Assembly (NCBI GenBank): GCA_963846475.1
Contig: CAWJVZ010000004.1
Coordinates: 1,984,001 to 2,048,000, forward strand
Direction of reading: 5' to 3'
DNA: 64,000 nt
Source of the DNA: DASWJZ01 sp963846475
Lineage (GTDB): Bacteria; Pseudomonadota; Alphaproteobacteria; Rhizobiales; Afifellaceae
A program made the translations under genes and the position numbers. This document shows positions 19,215 to 27,290 of this stretch, piece after piece. Every line of letters begins with the position of its first letter. Position 1 is the stretch's first letter. A model generated the notes under the pieces. It saw only the letters and a list, made by a program, of their open reading frames with translations. It had not been told where the DNA came from and did no database searches.

Positions 19215-20189
19215 ATGCCCGAGACAATCCTGACCCGGCCGGAACGGCCGTCGGACGACGACAGAATCGCGGCCCTGCAGCGTCTCGCCTTCGGGCCCGG
19301 CGCCTATGCGCGGGCGGCGTTCCGGGTGCGCGAGCAGGCTCCGCACGACCGCAGCCTCTCCTTCGTCACCGAGGCGGACGGGGAGCCCATCGCCTCGGTC
19401 CGATTGACGCCCATCCGGGTCGGCGAGCAGCGCGGCCTGCTGCTCGGGCCCCTGGTCGTCAATCCCGCCCACACGAATCTCGGCTATGGCAAGGCGCTGA
19501 TGCGGCTCGCTTTGGAGGAGGGGCGCAAAGCCGGCTGCCCCTTCGTGCTGCTGGTCGGCGACGCGCCCTACTACGCGCCGTTCGGCTTCCGCCCGCTGCC
19601 GCCGGGTCGGGTACGCATGCCAGGCCCGGTCGACCCGGCAAGGCTCCTCGTCGCGGAACTGAAGCCCGGCGCCGCGGAAGGCCTAAGCGGCACCGTCGCC
19701 GGAATCGTCAGATTCGACGACGGCCTGTGCGGAAGTGCGATCCGCGGCGGGCGCGTGAGGCCGTCCTTATTTCAGATGCGCGGCGAGGTGCTTGTTCATC
19801 TCGAACATGGACACCTTGTCTTTGCCGAACACCTTTCGGAGCTTGTCGTCGGCCTTGATCTCGCGCTTGTTGGCCGGGTTCTGCAGGTTGTTGCCTTTGA
19901 TGTAGTCCCAGACCTTCTTGACCACCTGCGGGCGCGGCAGCGGCTCGGCGCCGACGATCGCCGCGAGTTCCTTGGAGGGCGTCAGCGGCTTCATAAGGGC
20001 CGGATTGACCTTCCGCGGCGTCGACGCCTTCTTCGCCGTGGAGGCTTTCCCGGACTTGCTGGCAGTTTCTTTCTTGGCCATGACGTCCCCCGATTGAAAT
20101 TGCTCGAATGTGGCTCACGCTTCATCGCAGCGCGGCCTCGTCCCACGGGAAATACTCGTCAACTGCCCCGCCGGCAATCCGAGGCTTAG
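19215..20189 (+). CDS. GNAT family N-acetyltransferase, with suspect C-terminal extension
   Basis: The ATG at 19215 opens a YhbS-like acetyltransferase: acetyl-CoA loop VNPAHTNLGYGKALMRLAL and the closing GDAPYYAPFGFRPLPP. Recognisable homology ends near residue 170 (about 19720). The frame then continues for some 150 codons across the opposite-strand SWIB gene, which is unlikely to be real protein. One extra base near the end, as seen elsewhere in the window, would hide the true stop: in the +1 frame a TGA lies near 19756. Confidence 0.7.
   Translation: MPETILTRPERPSDDDRIAALQRLAFGPGAYARAAFRVREQAPHDRSLSFVTEADGEPIASVRLTPIRVGEQRGLLLGPLVVNPAHTNLGYGKALMRLALEEGRKAGCPFVLLVGDAPYYAPFGFRPLPPGRVRMPGPVDPARLLVAELKPGAAEGLSGTVAGIVRFDDGLCGSAIRGGRVRPSLFQMRGEVLVHLEHGHLVFAEHLSELVVGLDLALVGRVLQVVAFDVVPDLLDHLRARQRLGADDRREFLGGRQRLHKGRIDLPRRRRLLRRGGFPGLAGSFFLGHDVPRLKLLECGSRFIAARPRPTGNTRQLPRRQSEA
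19767..20081 (-). CDS. SWIB/MDM2 domain-containing protein
   Basis: 104 residues: a Lys/Ala/Ser-rich basic tail (1-30) followed by one SWIB domain, seen in LMKPLTPSKELAAIVG, PRPQVVKKVWDYIKGNNLQ and the ending FEMNKHLAAHL. The fold is best known from eukaryotic chromatin remodelling complexes but occurs alone in Rhizobiales and Chlamydiae. The basic tail suggests nucleic-acid contact. Function in bacteria is not established. Confidence 0.92.
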   Translation of the reverse strand: MAKKETASKSGKASTAKKASTPRKVNPALMKPLTPSKELAAIVGAEPLPRPQVVKKVWDYIKGNNLQNPANKREIKADDKLRKVFGKDKVSMFEMNKHLAAHLK

Positions 20190-20324
20190 CCGACGCGCCG
20201 CCGATCTTCAATGGCCCCTGGCGAGAGGGTTTGGAGGTGATGCCGTGGCGCACCACCTTCGGTCCGCCGCTCGACGCGGGACTCCGGGGCTCGCCGACCG
20301 GAGTGACGAGACAGCAGAAAGGGT
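20122..20324 (-). pseudogene. Possible C-terminal remnant of an unrecognised gene, cut by the repeat element
   Basis: A minus-strand frame stays open from the edge of the repeat (20325) to a stop at 20122, ending VDEYFPWDEAALR. The segment has protein-like character (GGPKVVRHGITSKPSRQG) and would be the tail of a gene whose front is missing. It may equally be non-coding. Nothing else is seen between the SWIB gene and the repeat. Confidence 0.25.
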
Positions 20325-20443
20325 CCCGCGGCCTGATCGGCCCGAGGTTATCAAAGAGCCTTTTTGGTCCTCCTCGCCTGAGGAGGGAGCGGAGCGCCTG
20401 AACAACGCCTCGCAAATTAAATAATGGCGCCTCCAGGCGCCCC
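20325..20443 (+). repeat. Repeat element copy A, left part (interrupted by the IS)
   Basis: It starts at CCCGCGGCC and ends at GGCGCCCC where the IS begins. It contains two hairpins: 20369-20386 (CCTCCTC, loop GCCT, GAGGAGG) and 20426-20441 (GGCGCC, loop TCCA, GGCGCC). It matches 33281-33397 and 63792-63913. Confidence 0.9.
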
Positions 20444-20584
20444 TGTACCGGTGATGGCCGGTGATCCTGCAAAGCTTGGCTCGGCGAAAGCGAAGCCGGC
20501 CGCACGCGCGCCCTCCGTGGCGCCGTAGCGGGCGGGCGGCTTCGCGGGTCCGGCGAATCGGCTCAGACAGGAGGACCGGGGCCG

Positions 20585-20720
20585 GCCGGCCGGGAGCGAC
20601 CGAAGCGCCCCAGCGCCGCCGCTGTCAAAGCGGCGAGCACCACGCGCGGACATGTGCCCCGGCTGGCGGCTGCGATTGCAGGCCCAGTGGGGAGACCGCG
20701 CCCTTGAGCGCCAGTACAGG
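20585..20720 (+). ncRNA. Predicted bridge RNA core (target-binding and donor-binding loops) of the IS110 element
   Basis: Target loop: outer stem 20585-20594 with 20658-20667 (10 bp, one G-U); left guide GCGCCCC at 20605-20611 is identical to the target top strand including the CC core; a 7-bp hairpin at 20617-20635; right guide GCGCGG at 20644-20649 is complementary to CCGCGC, the core plus right target. Donor loop: left guide GTGGGGAGACC at 20687-20697 matches the element right end GTGGGGAGTCC (10 of 11); a small hairpin GCGC/GCGC at 20698-20711; right guide GTACAGG at 20714-20720 is complementary to CCTGTAC, the core plus left end. The order target loop then donor loop matches the IS621 bridge RNA. 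True RNA ends are not known. Confidence 0.75.
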
Positions 20721-20768
20721 GATCGGCCGACGTCGCGGCGGGCTCGTTGCGAGAACAGGGAGAGGAGC

Positions 20769-22019
20769 ATGGAAGAACAGCCGATCTGGTATGCCGGCGT
20801 CGATTGGGCGTCGCAGGCGCATGTCGTTTGTCTGTCGGATGCGCAGGGGCGCGGCAAGCGCGTGCGCAGCTTCGCTCATGGCGGCGAGGGCCTGGCTGAG
20901 ATGGGCGCCTGGCTGATCGCCGCGAGCGGCGCCGCGCCGCAAGCGGTGCATGTCGCCATCGAGGTGCCGCACGGGCCGGTCGTTGAGGCGCTCATGGAGC
21001 GCGGCTTCACCGTCTACGCGGTCAATCCCAAGCAGCTCGACCGCTTCCGCGACCGCTTCACGCTGGCCGGCGCCAAGGACGACAGCCGCGACGCCGAGGT
21101 GCTGGCCGATGCGCTGAGGACCGACCGGCCGCGCCTGCGTCCGTTGCGGCCGGCCGATCCGCTGGTCATCGAGCTGCGCGAATGGTCGCGGATCGCCGAC
21201 GAACTGACCGTCGAGCAGGTCCGTCTCGCCAACCGCATGCGAGACCAGCTCTGGCGCTACTTCCCGGCCATGCTGGAGCTCGCCGATGATCTCGCCGCCG
21301 AATGGTTCCTGCAACTGTGGGAGAGCGCGCCGACGCCCGATAAGGCCCGCCGCCTCCGCCAAGCCAGTCTCGCCAAGCTCCTCAAGCGGCATCGCATCCG
21401 CCGCTTCGATGCGGCCGAGGCCTTGAAGCAGCTCCGCCGGCCGCCCATCCAGGTCGCCGCCGGCGCCACCGAGGCGGCAACCGCCCACATCCGCACGCTC
21501 ATTCCCCGCCTGCGCCTCGTCAGCCGCCAGATCAAAGAGGCGCACGGCGAGCTCGATCGCCTGCTCGCCAGCCTCGCTGCGCCCGAGGAGGACGCGCCGG
21601 GGCAGCCGCAAGAGCAGCGTGACGTGACCATCCTGAGATCCCTGCCAGGCATCGGAAGGATCGTCTGCGCCACGCTGCTCGCAGAGGCCGGCGAGGCCCT
21701 GCGCGAGCGAGACTATCAGGCGCTGCGCTGCTTGTCCGGCGTCGCCCCGGTGACCAAGCAGTCGGGCAAGCGCCGCATCGTCCTGCGCCGCCGGGCTTGT
21801 CATCGCCGCCTCAGCGACGCCGTCCATCATTGGGCGCGCACCGCCATCCAGCACGACCCGCGAAGCCGCGCCAAATACGCCGCCCTGCGCCAACGCGGCC
21901 ATTCGCATGCCCGCGCGCTTCGCTCCGTCGCCGACCGTCTGCTCGCCGTTGCCTGCGCCATGCTCGCCAGCCGCACCCTGTTCGCCACCGCAGCGGCACG
22001 TCAAAAAAGCGCTTGCTAA
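20769..22019 (+). CDS. IS110-family transposase (recombinase)
   Basis: 416 residues from the ATG preceded by GGGAGAGGAG. The N-terminal RuvC-like DEDD domain shows YAGVDWASQAHVV (first Asp), VAIEVPHGP (Glu) and AKDDSRDAEVLADAL (Asp pair). A coiled-coil middle (about residues 210-275) follows. The C-terminal Tnp domain has LPGIGRIVCATLLAEAG and SGVAPVTKQSGKRR, whose Ser in QSG is the family's catalytic serine. All key residues are present, so it may be active. Upstream non-coding DNA carries the predicted bridge RNA. Confidence 0.95.
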   Translation: MEEQPIWYAGVDWASQAHVVCLSDAQGRGKRVRSFAHGGEGLAEMGAWLIAASGAAPQAVHVAIEVPHGPVVEALMERGFTVYAVNPKQLDRFRDRFTLAGAKDDSRDAEVLADALRTDRPRLRPLRPADPLVIELREWSRIADELTVEQVRLANRMRDQLWRYFPAMLELADDLAAEWFLQLWESAPTPDKARRLRQASLAKLLKRHRIRRFDAAEALKQLRRPPIQVAAGATEAATAHIRTLIPRLRLVSRQIKEAHGELDRLLASLAAPEEDAPGQPQEQRDVTILRSLPGIGRIVCATLLAEAGEALRERDYQALRCLSGVAPVTKQSGKRRIVLRRRACHRRLSDAVHHWARTAIQHDPRSRAKYAALRQRGHSHARALRSVADRLLAVACAMLASRTLFATAAARQKSAC

Positions 22020-22033
22020 ACGGTGGGGAGTCC

Positions 22034-22310
22034 GCGCGGCGTTATACGTTCCCCAACTCGCCCTTTCTCTTACCGTCCCGCCCCGTGCTTGCGCCCGAAG
22101 CAGGAACTCTAGCCGTGCAACATCCGGCACCGGGATTGCTCCCGAGGGGGGCCCTTCTGAGGAACGCCGTCCCGGCTCCTGACCGAGGCTCCGTGGCGGC
22201 GCCGCCCACTGCTCCCGAAAAGCTCCGGTCCTTGCATCCCGGTCCCTCATGAGCAGCGGTATTTGGGGAGCTAGCACAATCCGGAACGGCTGTCTAGGAT
22301 TTTTTTCTTG
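22034..22310 (+). repeat. Repeat element copy A, right part
   Basis: It resumes at GCGCGGCGTTATACG after the IS and stays nearly identical to 33398-33672 for about 270 bases, ending near TGTCTAGGA. Landmarks shared with copy B are GATTGCTCCCGAGGGGGGCC and CTCATGAGCAGCGGTA. A minus-strand frame is open across both copies (LPLLMRDRDA, FLRRAPLGSNPG), but no known protein is recognised. Between it and the AKR gene end at 22363 nothing else is seen. Confidence 0.85.
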
Positions 22311-22362
22311 CTCTACGCCGGAAGGCATTGGCCAGCCGCTCCACGCAGGCCACTTGAGCGTG

Positions 22363-23422
22363 TCAGGCAACTTCCCGGTTCAGATTGTATTTCATGATGG
22401 AGCCGTGCCGGCCGGTGCGATCGCGCTCCAGCGCAAAAGTGTCGCCGTCCGGCCCCGTCCGCCGGCTCAGAACGGCGGCGATCTCCGCGTGGTCCGCAGC
22501 GCTCAGGCGGATCGCGGAAATCGCCAAATTTGCGGCCAGGTGCTCGCGGCTCCGGGCGCCGACGATCACCGCGGCGACCTGGGGCCGCTCCAGGACCCAG
22601 CGGCTGGCGACCGTGGCGATGTCGGTGGCGTGCCGGTCGGCGACGCGGCGGAGCGTCCGCAGCAGCTCCTGGAACAGATCCCAGCCGCCGAAATCGTCGA
22701 TGATCAGCTTGTATTTGGTGAGCGAGCGGTTCTCCAGAGGCGGCTGCGGCTCCGGCCCGCCGAGCCATTTCTCGCTCAAGAAACCGCCGGCGACCGAGCC
22801 GTAGCAGAGGAGATGCACGCCGCCGCGGCGGCAGGCCTCGACGAGACCGTGCTCGGGACGGTCGTCCAACAGCGAATATTGCACCTGCATGCTGGCGAGA
22901 GGCACACCGGCGCGGACGAGCGCCTCGGTGTGCGCCGCGTCGAAATTGGTGCCGCCGAGAAGCTCGATCTTGCCCTCGCGCCTGAGCTCCTCCAGCCACA
23001 GCGCGGTCTCGATGCAGCCGGGGACATCGTAGTCCCACCAGTGAAATTGCACGAGGTCGAGACGCTCCGTACGCGAGCCGGCGCAGCGACCGGTCGATCA
23101 CCTTATGCACATGCCGCCTGTCGATGATGGGGAGGATAGCGAGATCGGGAACGAACTTGGTGTGGACCTTCACCCGTCCCAGCGCCGCCTCGCCATGGCG
23201 GCGGGCATATTCGCCGCGCGCGGCGCCGATCAGCTCCTCCACGCCGGTATAGATGTCGGCGCAATCGAAGGTGAGGATGCCGGCCTCGCAGGCCGCAACG
23301 AGATCGGCGATCGCGTTGTTACGGTCGACGCTGCCATGGCCGCCGGCGAGCTGCCAGCCGCCGCGGATGATCCGGGAGATCTCGTAACCGGGACGGAGCT
23401 CGAACGTTTCGACCGGGCTCAC
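22363..23422 (-). pseudogene. Aldo/keto reductase (one frameshift near 23073)
   Basis: About 350 residues when joined, from MSPVETFELRPGYEISRI to the end NLNREVA. The TIM-barrel reductase motifs are present: FDCADIYTGVEELIG (catalytic Asp and Tyr), LVQFHWWDYDVPG, ELLGGTNFD and the NADP site VIVGARSREHLAANL. The frame changes at SLRRL; dropping one C gives LGTERLDLVQFHWW, the standard family wording. Real inactivation is unlikely because both sides are fully conserved. The start overlaps the upstream TIGR04076 gene by four bases. Confidence 0.8.
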
Positions 23423-23778
23423 GTGAGACGCTCCTTCGGCAGCGGCACTGCAGTCGTTTCCGCATGGCGGAAGCGGCGCTCGCCGATGCGGCTGATGCGA
23501 AAGCGTGTCGGGCAGTTGGGGTCGGGGCAGGCGACTTCCGCGTCGGTGCTCATCCAGTCATTGGGGTCTGTGGCCCGCTGCTTGGCCGGCAGCAGCGGCA
23601 AGAGCGCGGCGAGGGAGTAGATCGAAAAGCCCTGCCCGGGCGGCAGGAAGAGCATCTCGCCGCGAAGCTCGAAATGGTCGCCCGGCTTGGCGCCGCAATA
23701 AATCTTTGCCCCCGGGGGCGCGACGACCTCCACCCGCAGATCGTGAAGCACGAAGCTGTCGTCCCGATCGTCGGTCAT
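23419..23778 (-). CDS. TIGR04076 family protein
   Basis: 119 residues with KIYCGAKPGDHFELRGEMLFLPPGQGFSIYSLAALLPLLPAKQR (quoted in part), the pattern I associate with TIGR04076: a short domain with conserved Cys, a GD-F element and the FSIYSLAALLPLLP helix. Two further Cys lie in CPDPNC. It overlaps the aldo/keto reductase start by ATGA and presumably works with it. Biochemical role unknown. Confidence 0.75.
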   Translation of the reverse strand: MTDDRDDSFVLHDLRVEVVAPPGAKIYCGAKPGDHFELRGEMLFLPPGQGFSIYSLAALLPLLPAKQRATDPNDWMSTDAEVACPDPNCPTRFRISRIGERRFRHAETTAVPLPKERLT

Positions 23779-23898
23779 ACGAAGTCCGAGGGTTTAAAGG
23801 ACGCGCCCGAAGTGGTGCATCGCGGGAAGTCTATGATACCAAGCCGGCGGGGATTCAAACAGCATACGCCGTCCAGCCGGAGCACCGTCGTGGAGCGA

Positions 23899-24663
23899 AT
23901 GCTCGAAATCCGGAACATCTCGAAGCGTTTCGGCGGCATGATAGCAGTCGACGGCGTCTCCGCCGCCATTGCGCCGGGGCGAGATCGTCGGCCTGATCGG
24001 GCCGAACGGCGCCGGCAAGACGACCTTGTTCAACCTGATCGCCGGCAGCCTCCGGCCGAGCGCGAGGCGAGATCCTGCTGAACGGCAGGCCCCTCGAGAA
24101 GGCGCCGCCGCATGCGCGCATCGGGCTCGGCCTCGGCCGCACCTTCCAGATCCCGCGGCCGTTCGCCGGGATGACGCTCCTGGAGAACGTGCTCCTCGCC
24201 GCGCAGAAGCAGAGCGGCGAGCGCATCCTGCCGAACTGGCTAGCGCCAGGCCGCGTCGCCGCGGAGGAGCGCCGCAATGTCGAAAAGGCGATGGCGCTCC
24301 TCGAGCTTCGTGACGCTCGGCCGACATGGCGACGCGAGCCGGCGCGCATCCTCTCCGGCGGCCAGCGAAAGCTCCTGGAGCTCGCCCGCATCCTGATGGC
24401 CGACCCGAAGATCATCCTGCTCGACGAGCCGGCCGCGGGCGTCAACCCGACGCTGCTCGAAGTCATCATGGCGCGAATCGCCGAGATCAACCGCGCGCGG
24501 CGTCACGCTGCTGATCATCGAGCACAACATGGACCTCGTCGCGCGGCTCTGCCGGCGCGTCCTGGTCATGGCAAGCGGACGCCTCATGTTGCGAAGGGAC
24601 GCCCGACGAGGTGGGGCGCGACCAGCGGGTCATCGAGGCGTATCTCGGCGGCGTCGCGCATGA
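23899..24663 (+). pseudogene. Second Liv system ATP-binding protein, LivG type (multiple frameshifts)
   Basis: Starts MLEIRNISKRFGGMIAVDGV; Walker A GPNGAGKTT, LLENVLLAAQ, signature LSGGQRKLLELARIL, Walker B IILLDEPAAGVNPTLLE and LLIIEHNMDLV are all present but spread over all three frames. Surplus bases near 23980, 24068, 24498, 24592, 24652 and 24657 (six in all) restore one frame ending GGS-A-stop at 24661-24663. That stop overlaps the next ATG (ATGA), which supports the correction. A GTG at 23890 is an alternative start. Confidence 0.8.
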
Positions 24664-25414
24664 GCGACCGCGCGATCCTTGCCGTGGACGATCTCGTCGC
24701 CGGCTACGAGCCCGGCGTGCCGATCGTGCGCGGGGCGAGCATCCAGGTTCGGGCCGGCGAGATCGTCGTCATCCTCGGCCCGAACGGCGCGGGCAAATCC
24801 ACGCTGATCAAGGCCATCGCCGGGCTGGTGCCAAAGTTCTCCGGCCGGGTGTTTCTCGCCGGCGAGGACATCACGCACGCAAAGCCGCACGAGATGGTGC
24901 GCCACGGCCTCGCCTTCGTGCCGCAGACCGAGAACGTCTTTGCGGCGATGACCGTCGACGACAATCTCCAGCTCGCCGCATCGGTGCTGCCGAAGAACGC
25001 GCGCCGCCGGCGCATCGACGCGATGCTGTCGCTGTTCCCCGACCTGGCGCGGCAAAGCGGCCTTGCGCGCCGGCCGGCTGTCGGGCGGCCAGCGGCAGAT
25101 GCTCGCGGTCGCGCGCGCTCTGATGGTCGAGCCGAAGCTGCTGATGCTCGATGAGGCCTCGGCCGGCCTGTCGCCGAAGCTCGTCGAGGTGGTGTTCGCC
25201 AAGATTCGAGCACATCCGCGAAGCCGGCACCACGATCCTGCTGGTCGAGCAGAATGCCCGCGCCGCACTCGCCATCGGCGACCGCGCCTATGTGCTGGCG
25301 GAGGGCCGCAACGCCCATGAAGGCAAGGCGGCGGAGCTGTGGAACGATCCGGTGATCGGCAAGCTCTATCTCGGCCTCGCCGATCGGCTGCCGGCGCTGG
25401 AGCCGCTTCCATGA
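24660..25414 (+). pseudogene. Second Liv system ATP-binding protein, LivF type (two frameshifts)
   Basis: MSDRAILAVDDLVAGYEPG opens the gene. Walker A GPNGAGKST, then FVPQTENVFAAMTVDDNL, signature LSGGQRQMLAVARAL, Walker B LLMLDEASAGLSP and ILLVEQNARAAL. Surplus bases near 25067 and 25207 shift the frame twice. Removing one at each gives LAAGRLSGGQ and AKIEHIREAGTT and one open frame to 25414. The stop overlaps the next ATG. Confidence 0.82.
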
Positions 25415-26323
25415 ACCTGCAGTTCGTCGCCGACGGCCTGCTGATCGGCGCCATGATCGGCCTCGGCGCCATCGGCGTGACGCTCACCTATTCGATCCTG
25501 CGCTTCGCCAATTTCGCGCATGGCGAGTTCATCAGCCTGGGGCGCCTATGCGGCGCTGGCACTGACCGGCGCGATCGGCTCTCTCGTCGGGCAGAAGATC
25601 GAGCCGCTCGGGCCGTTTTCCTTCGGCTGGCACGTGCTCCTCGCCGGCGTCCTCGCCATGGCGCTGACGGGGCTCCTCGCGCGTCGCGCTCGACTGGCTG
25701 CTGTTCCGGCGCCTCCGCAACCGCGGCAACGTCATCGTCATGGTCATGGCGAGCTTCGGCGCCTCGATGGCGCTCCGGAGCCTGCTCGAATTCGCCTTCT
25801 CGTCGCGGCCCGCCTATTTCAGCCGCGCCATCCAGTTCGCCATCCCGCTCGGCTTCGGCATCCGCGTCACGCCGGACCAGCTGGCGATGCTCGCGCTGAC
25901 CGTGCTGCTCGTCGTCGCCATGCACCTCGTCATGACGCGGACGTTCATCGGCCGGGCGATGCGCGCCGTCTCCGAGAACCCGGCGCTCGCCGCAGGTCGC
26001 GGGCATCGACGTCGACCGGGTGATCCGCGCCACCTGGCTGATCGGCGGCGCGCTCGCCTGCGCGGCCGGCATCATGGCCGGCATCACGGTGCAGGTGCGG
26101 CCCTACATGGGGTTCGACCTGCTGCTGCCGCTCTTCTCCGCGGCGATCCTCGGCGGCATCGGCAGCGTGCCGGGCGCGGTGATCGGCGGGCTGATCGTCG
26201 GCCTCGGCGAATCCGCCGCCGTGCAGATCGTCGGGGCCGAATTCCGCGCCGCCATCGCCTTCCTGCTGCCTGATCGCGGTGCTGCTCGTCAGGCCGACCG
26301 GCCTGTTCGGAGTGCGCGACTGA
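25411..26323 (+). pseudogene. Second Liv system permease, LivH type (four frameshifts)
   Basis: MNLQFVADGLLIGAMIGLGAIGVTLTYSILRFANFAHGEF (quoted in part) is a clear LivH start. Surplus bases near 25543, 25682, 25990 and 26270 each move the frame by one. Correction yields ISLGAYAALAL, VALDWLLFRRLR, NPALAQVAGIDVDRV and FLLLIAVLLVRPTGLFG. The net shift of four agrees with the TGA at 26321-26323, which overlaps the livM-like ATG. About seven to eight membrane helices are expected. Confidence 0.82.
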
Positions 26324-27290
26324 TGCTCGACCTCCTCGGCTATGCCGCGTTCTTCCTGGCGACCGCGCTGAGCTACGGCATCATGTGCCTTGGGCTGAAC
26401 CTGCAATGGGGGCAGACGGGCCTCTTCAATGTCGGCGTCGCCGGCTTCGTCGCGATCGGCGCCTATACTTCGGCGCTGCTGACCACGCCGGAGACTCGCC
26501 GGCCGCGTCGGCGGCTATCGAGCTGCCGATCGGCGTCGGCTGGCTCGGCGCGATGGCTGCGGCGGGGATCGCAGCGGCGCTGATCGGCGCCGTCACGTTG
26601 CGGCTCCGGGCCGACTACCTGGCCATCGCGACCTTCGGCATCGCCGTCTGCATCCACCTCGTGGCGCTGAACGTCGAAGGCCTGACCGGCGGCCCGTTCG
26701 GCATCGGCTTCATCCCGCGGCCCTTCGCAGCCCTGCAGGGGAACGCGCTCGCTTTCAACCTGGCGAACCTGGCTCTCGTCCTGGCGTTGACGCTGGCCGT
26801 CTACTGGGCGCTGGAGCGGCTGGTCCGCGGTCCCTGGGGACGCGTGCTGCGCGGCATTCGCGAGGACGAGGCGGCCGCCGCCGAGCTCGGCAAGAACCCC
26901 GCCGCCTACCGTCTGCAGGCCTTCGTCATCGGCAGCGCCATCCTCGGGCTGGGCGGCGCCATGCAGGCGCACTTCATCGGCTTCATCGCGCCGGAGAACT
27001 ACGTGCCCGCTCTGACCTTCCAGGTCTGGGCGATGCTGATCGTCGGCGGCTCCGGCAACAATCGCGGCGCGCTGCTGGGCGCCATCGTGGTCTGGGGTTT
27101 CTGGACGCTGTCGAGCGGCCTCGTCGCGGCGATCTTCCCGACCGAGCAGCAGGCGCGCGGCGCCGCCCTGCAGATCGTGGCGATCGGCGTGATGCTGACG
27201 CTGGTGCTGCTCCTGAAGCCGCAGGGTTTGCTGGGCGAGCTGCCCACCGTATCGCGCTTCCTCGGCGGCAGAGAAAAGCCGGGCAGCTAA
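26323..27290 (+). pseudogene. Second Liv system permease, LivM type (two-base shift near 26500)
   Basis: MLDLLGYAAFFLATALSYGIMCLGLNLQWGQTGLFNVG (quoted in part) opens a LivM protein. The reading frame changes between TTPE and IELPIGVGWLG with a net gain of two bases; dropping a C near 26496 and 26506 repairs it. The remaining 270 residues are intact, including LRGIREDEAAAAELGKNP and IVGGSGNNRGALLGA. It is the last gene of the G-F-H-M operon; no binding-protein gene is adjacent. Confidence 0.82.

Larger units (their letters stand above)
20444..22033 (+). mobile_element. IS110-family insertion sequence, about 1.59 kb, inserted in repeat copy A
   Basis: Comparison with the uninterrupted copy at 33281-33672 sets the ends. 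Left flank GGCGCC-CC joins TGTACCGG at 20444; the right end GTGGGGAGT-CC joins GCGCGGCG at 22034. The uninterrupted copy reads GGCGCC-CC-GCGCGG, so one CC dinucleotide is present at each junction and only one in the empty site. There are no terminal inverted repeats and no longer target duplication, as expected for IS110 recombination. The element has about 325 non-coding bases before the transposase and only about 14 after it. Confidence 0.93.

Noticed and set aside
22020..22033. Terminal inverted repeats of the IS
   Set aside because: No matching inverted ends at 20444 and 22031, as expected for IS110 elements that use a guide RNA.
23976..26500. Programmed ribosomal frameshifting in the liv genes
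   Set aside because: Many sites per gene, no common slippery heptamer or downstream structure, and the same pattern in unrelated genes; sequence error is simpler.
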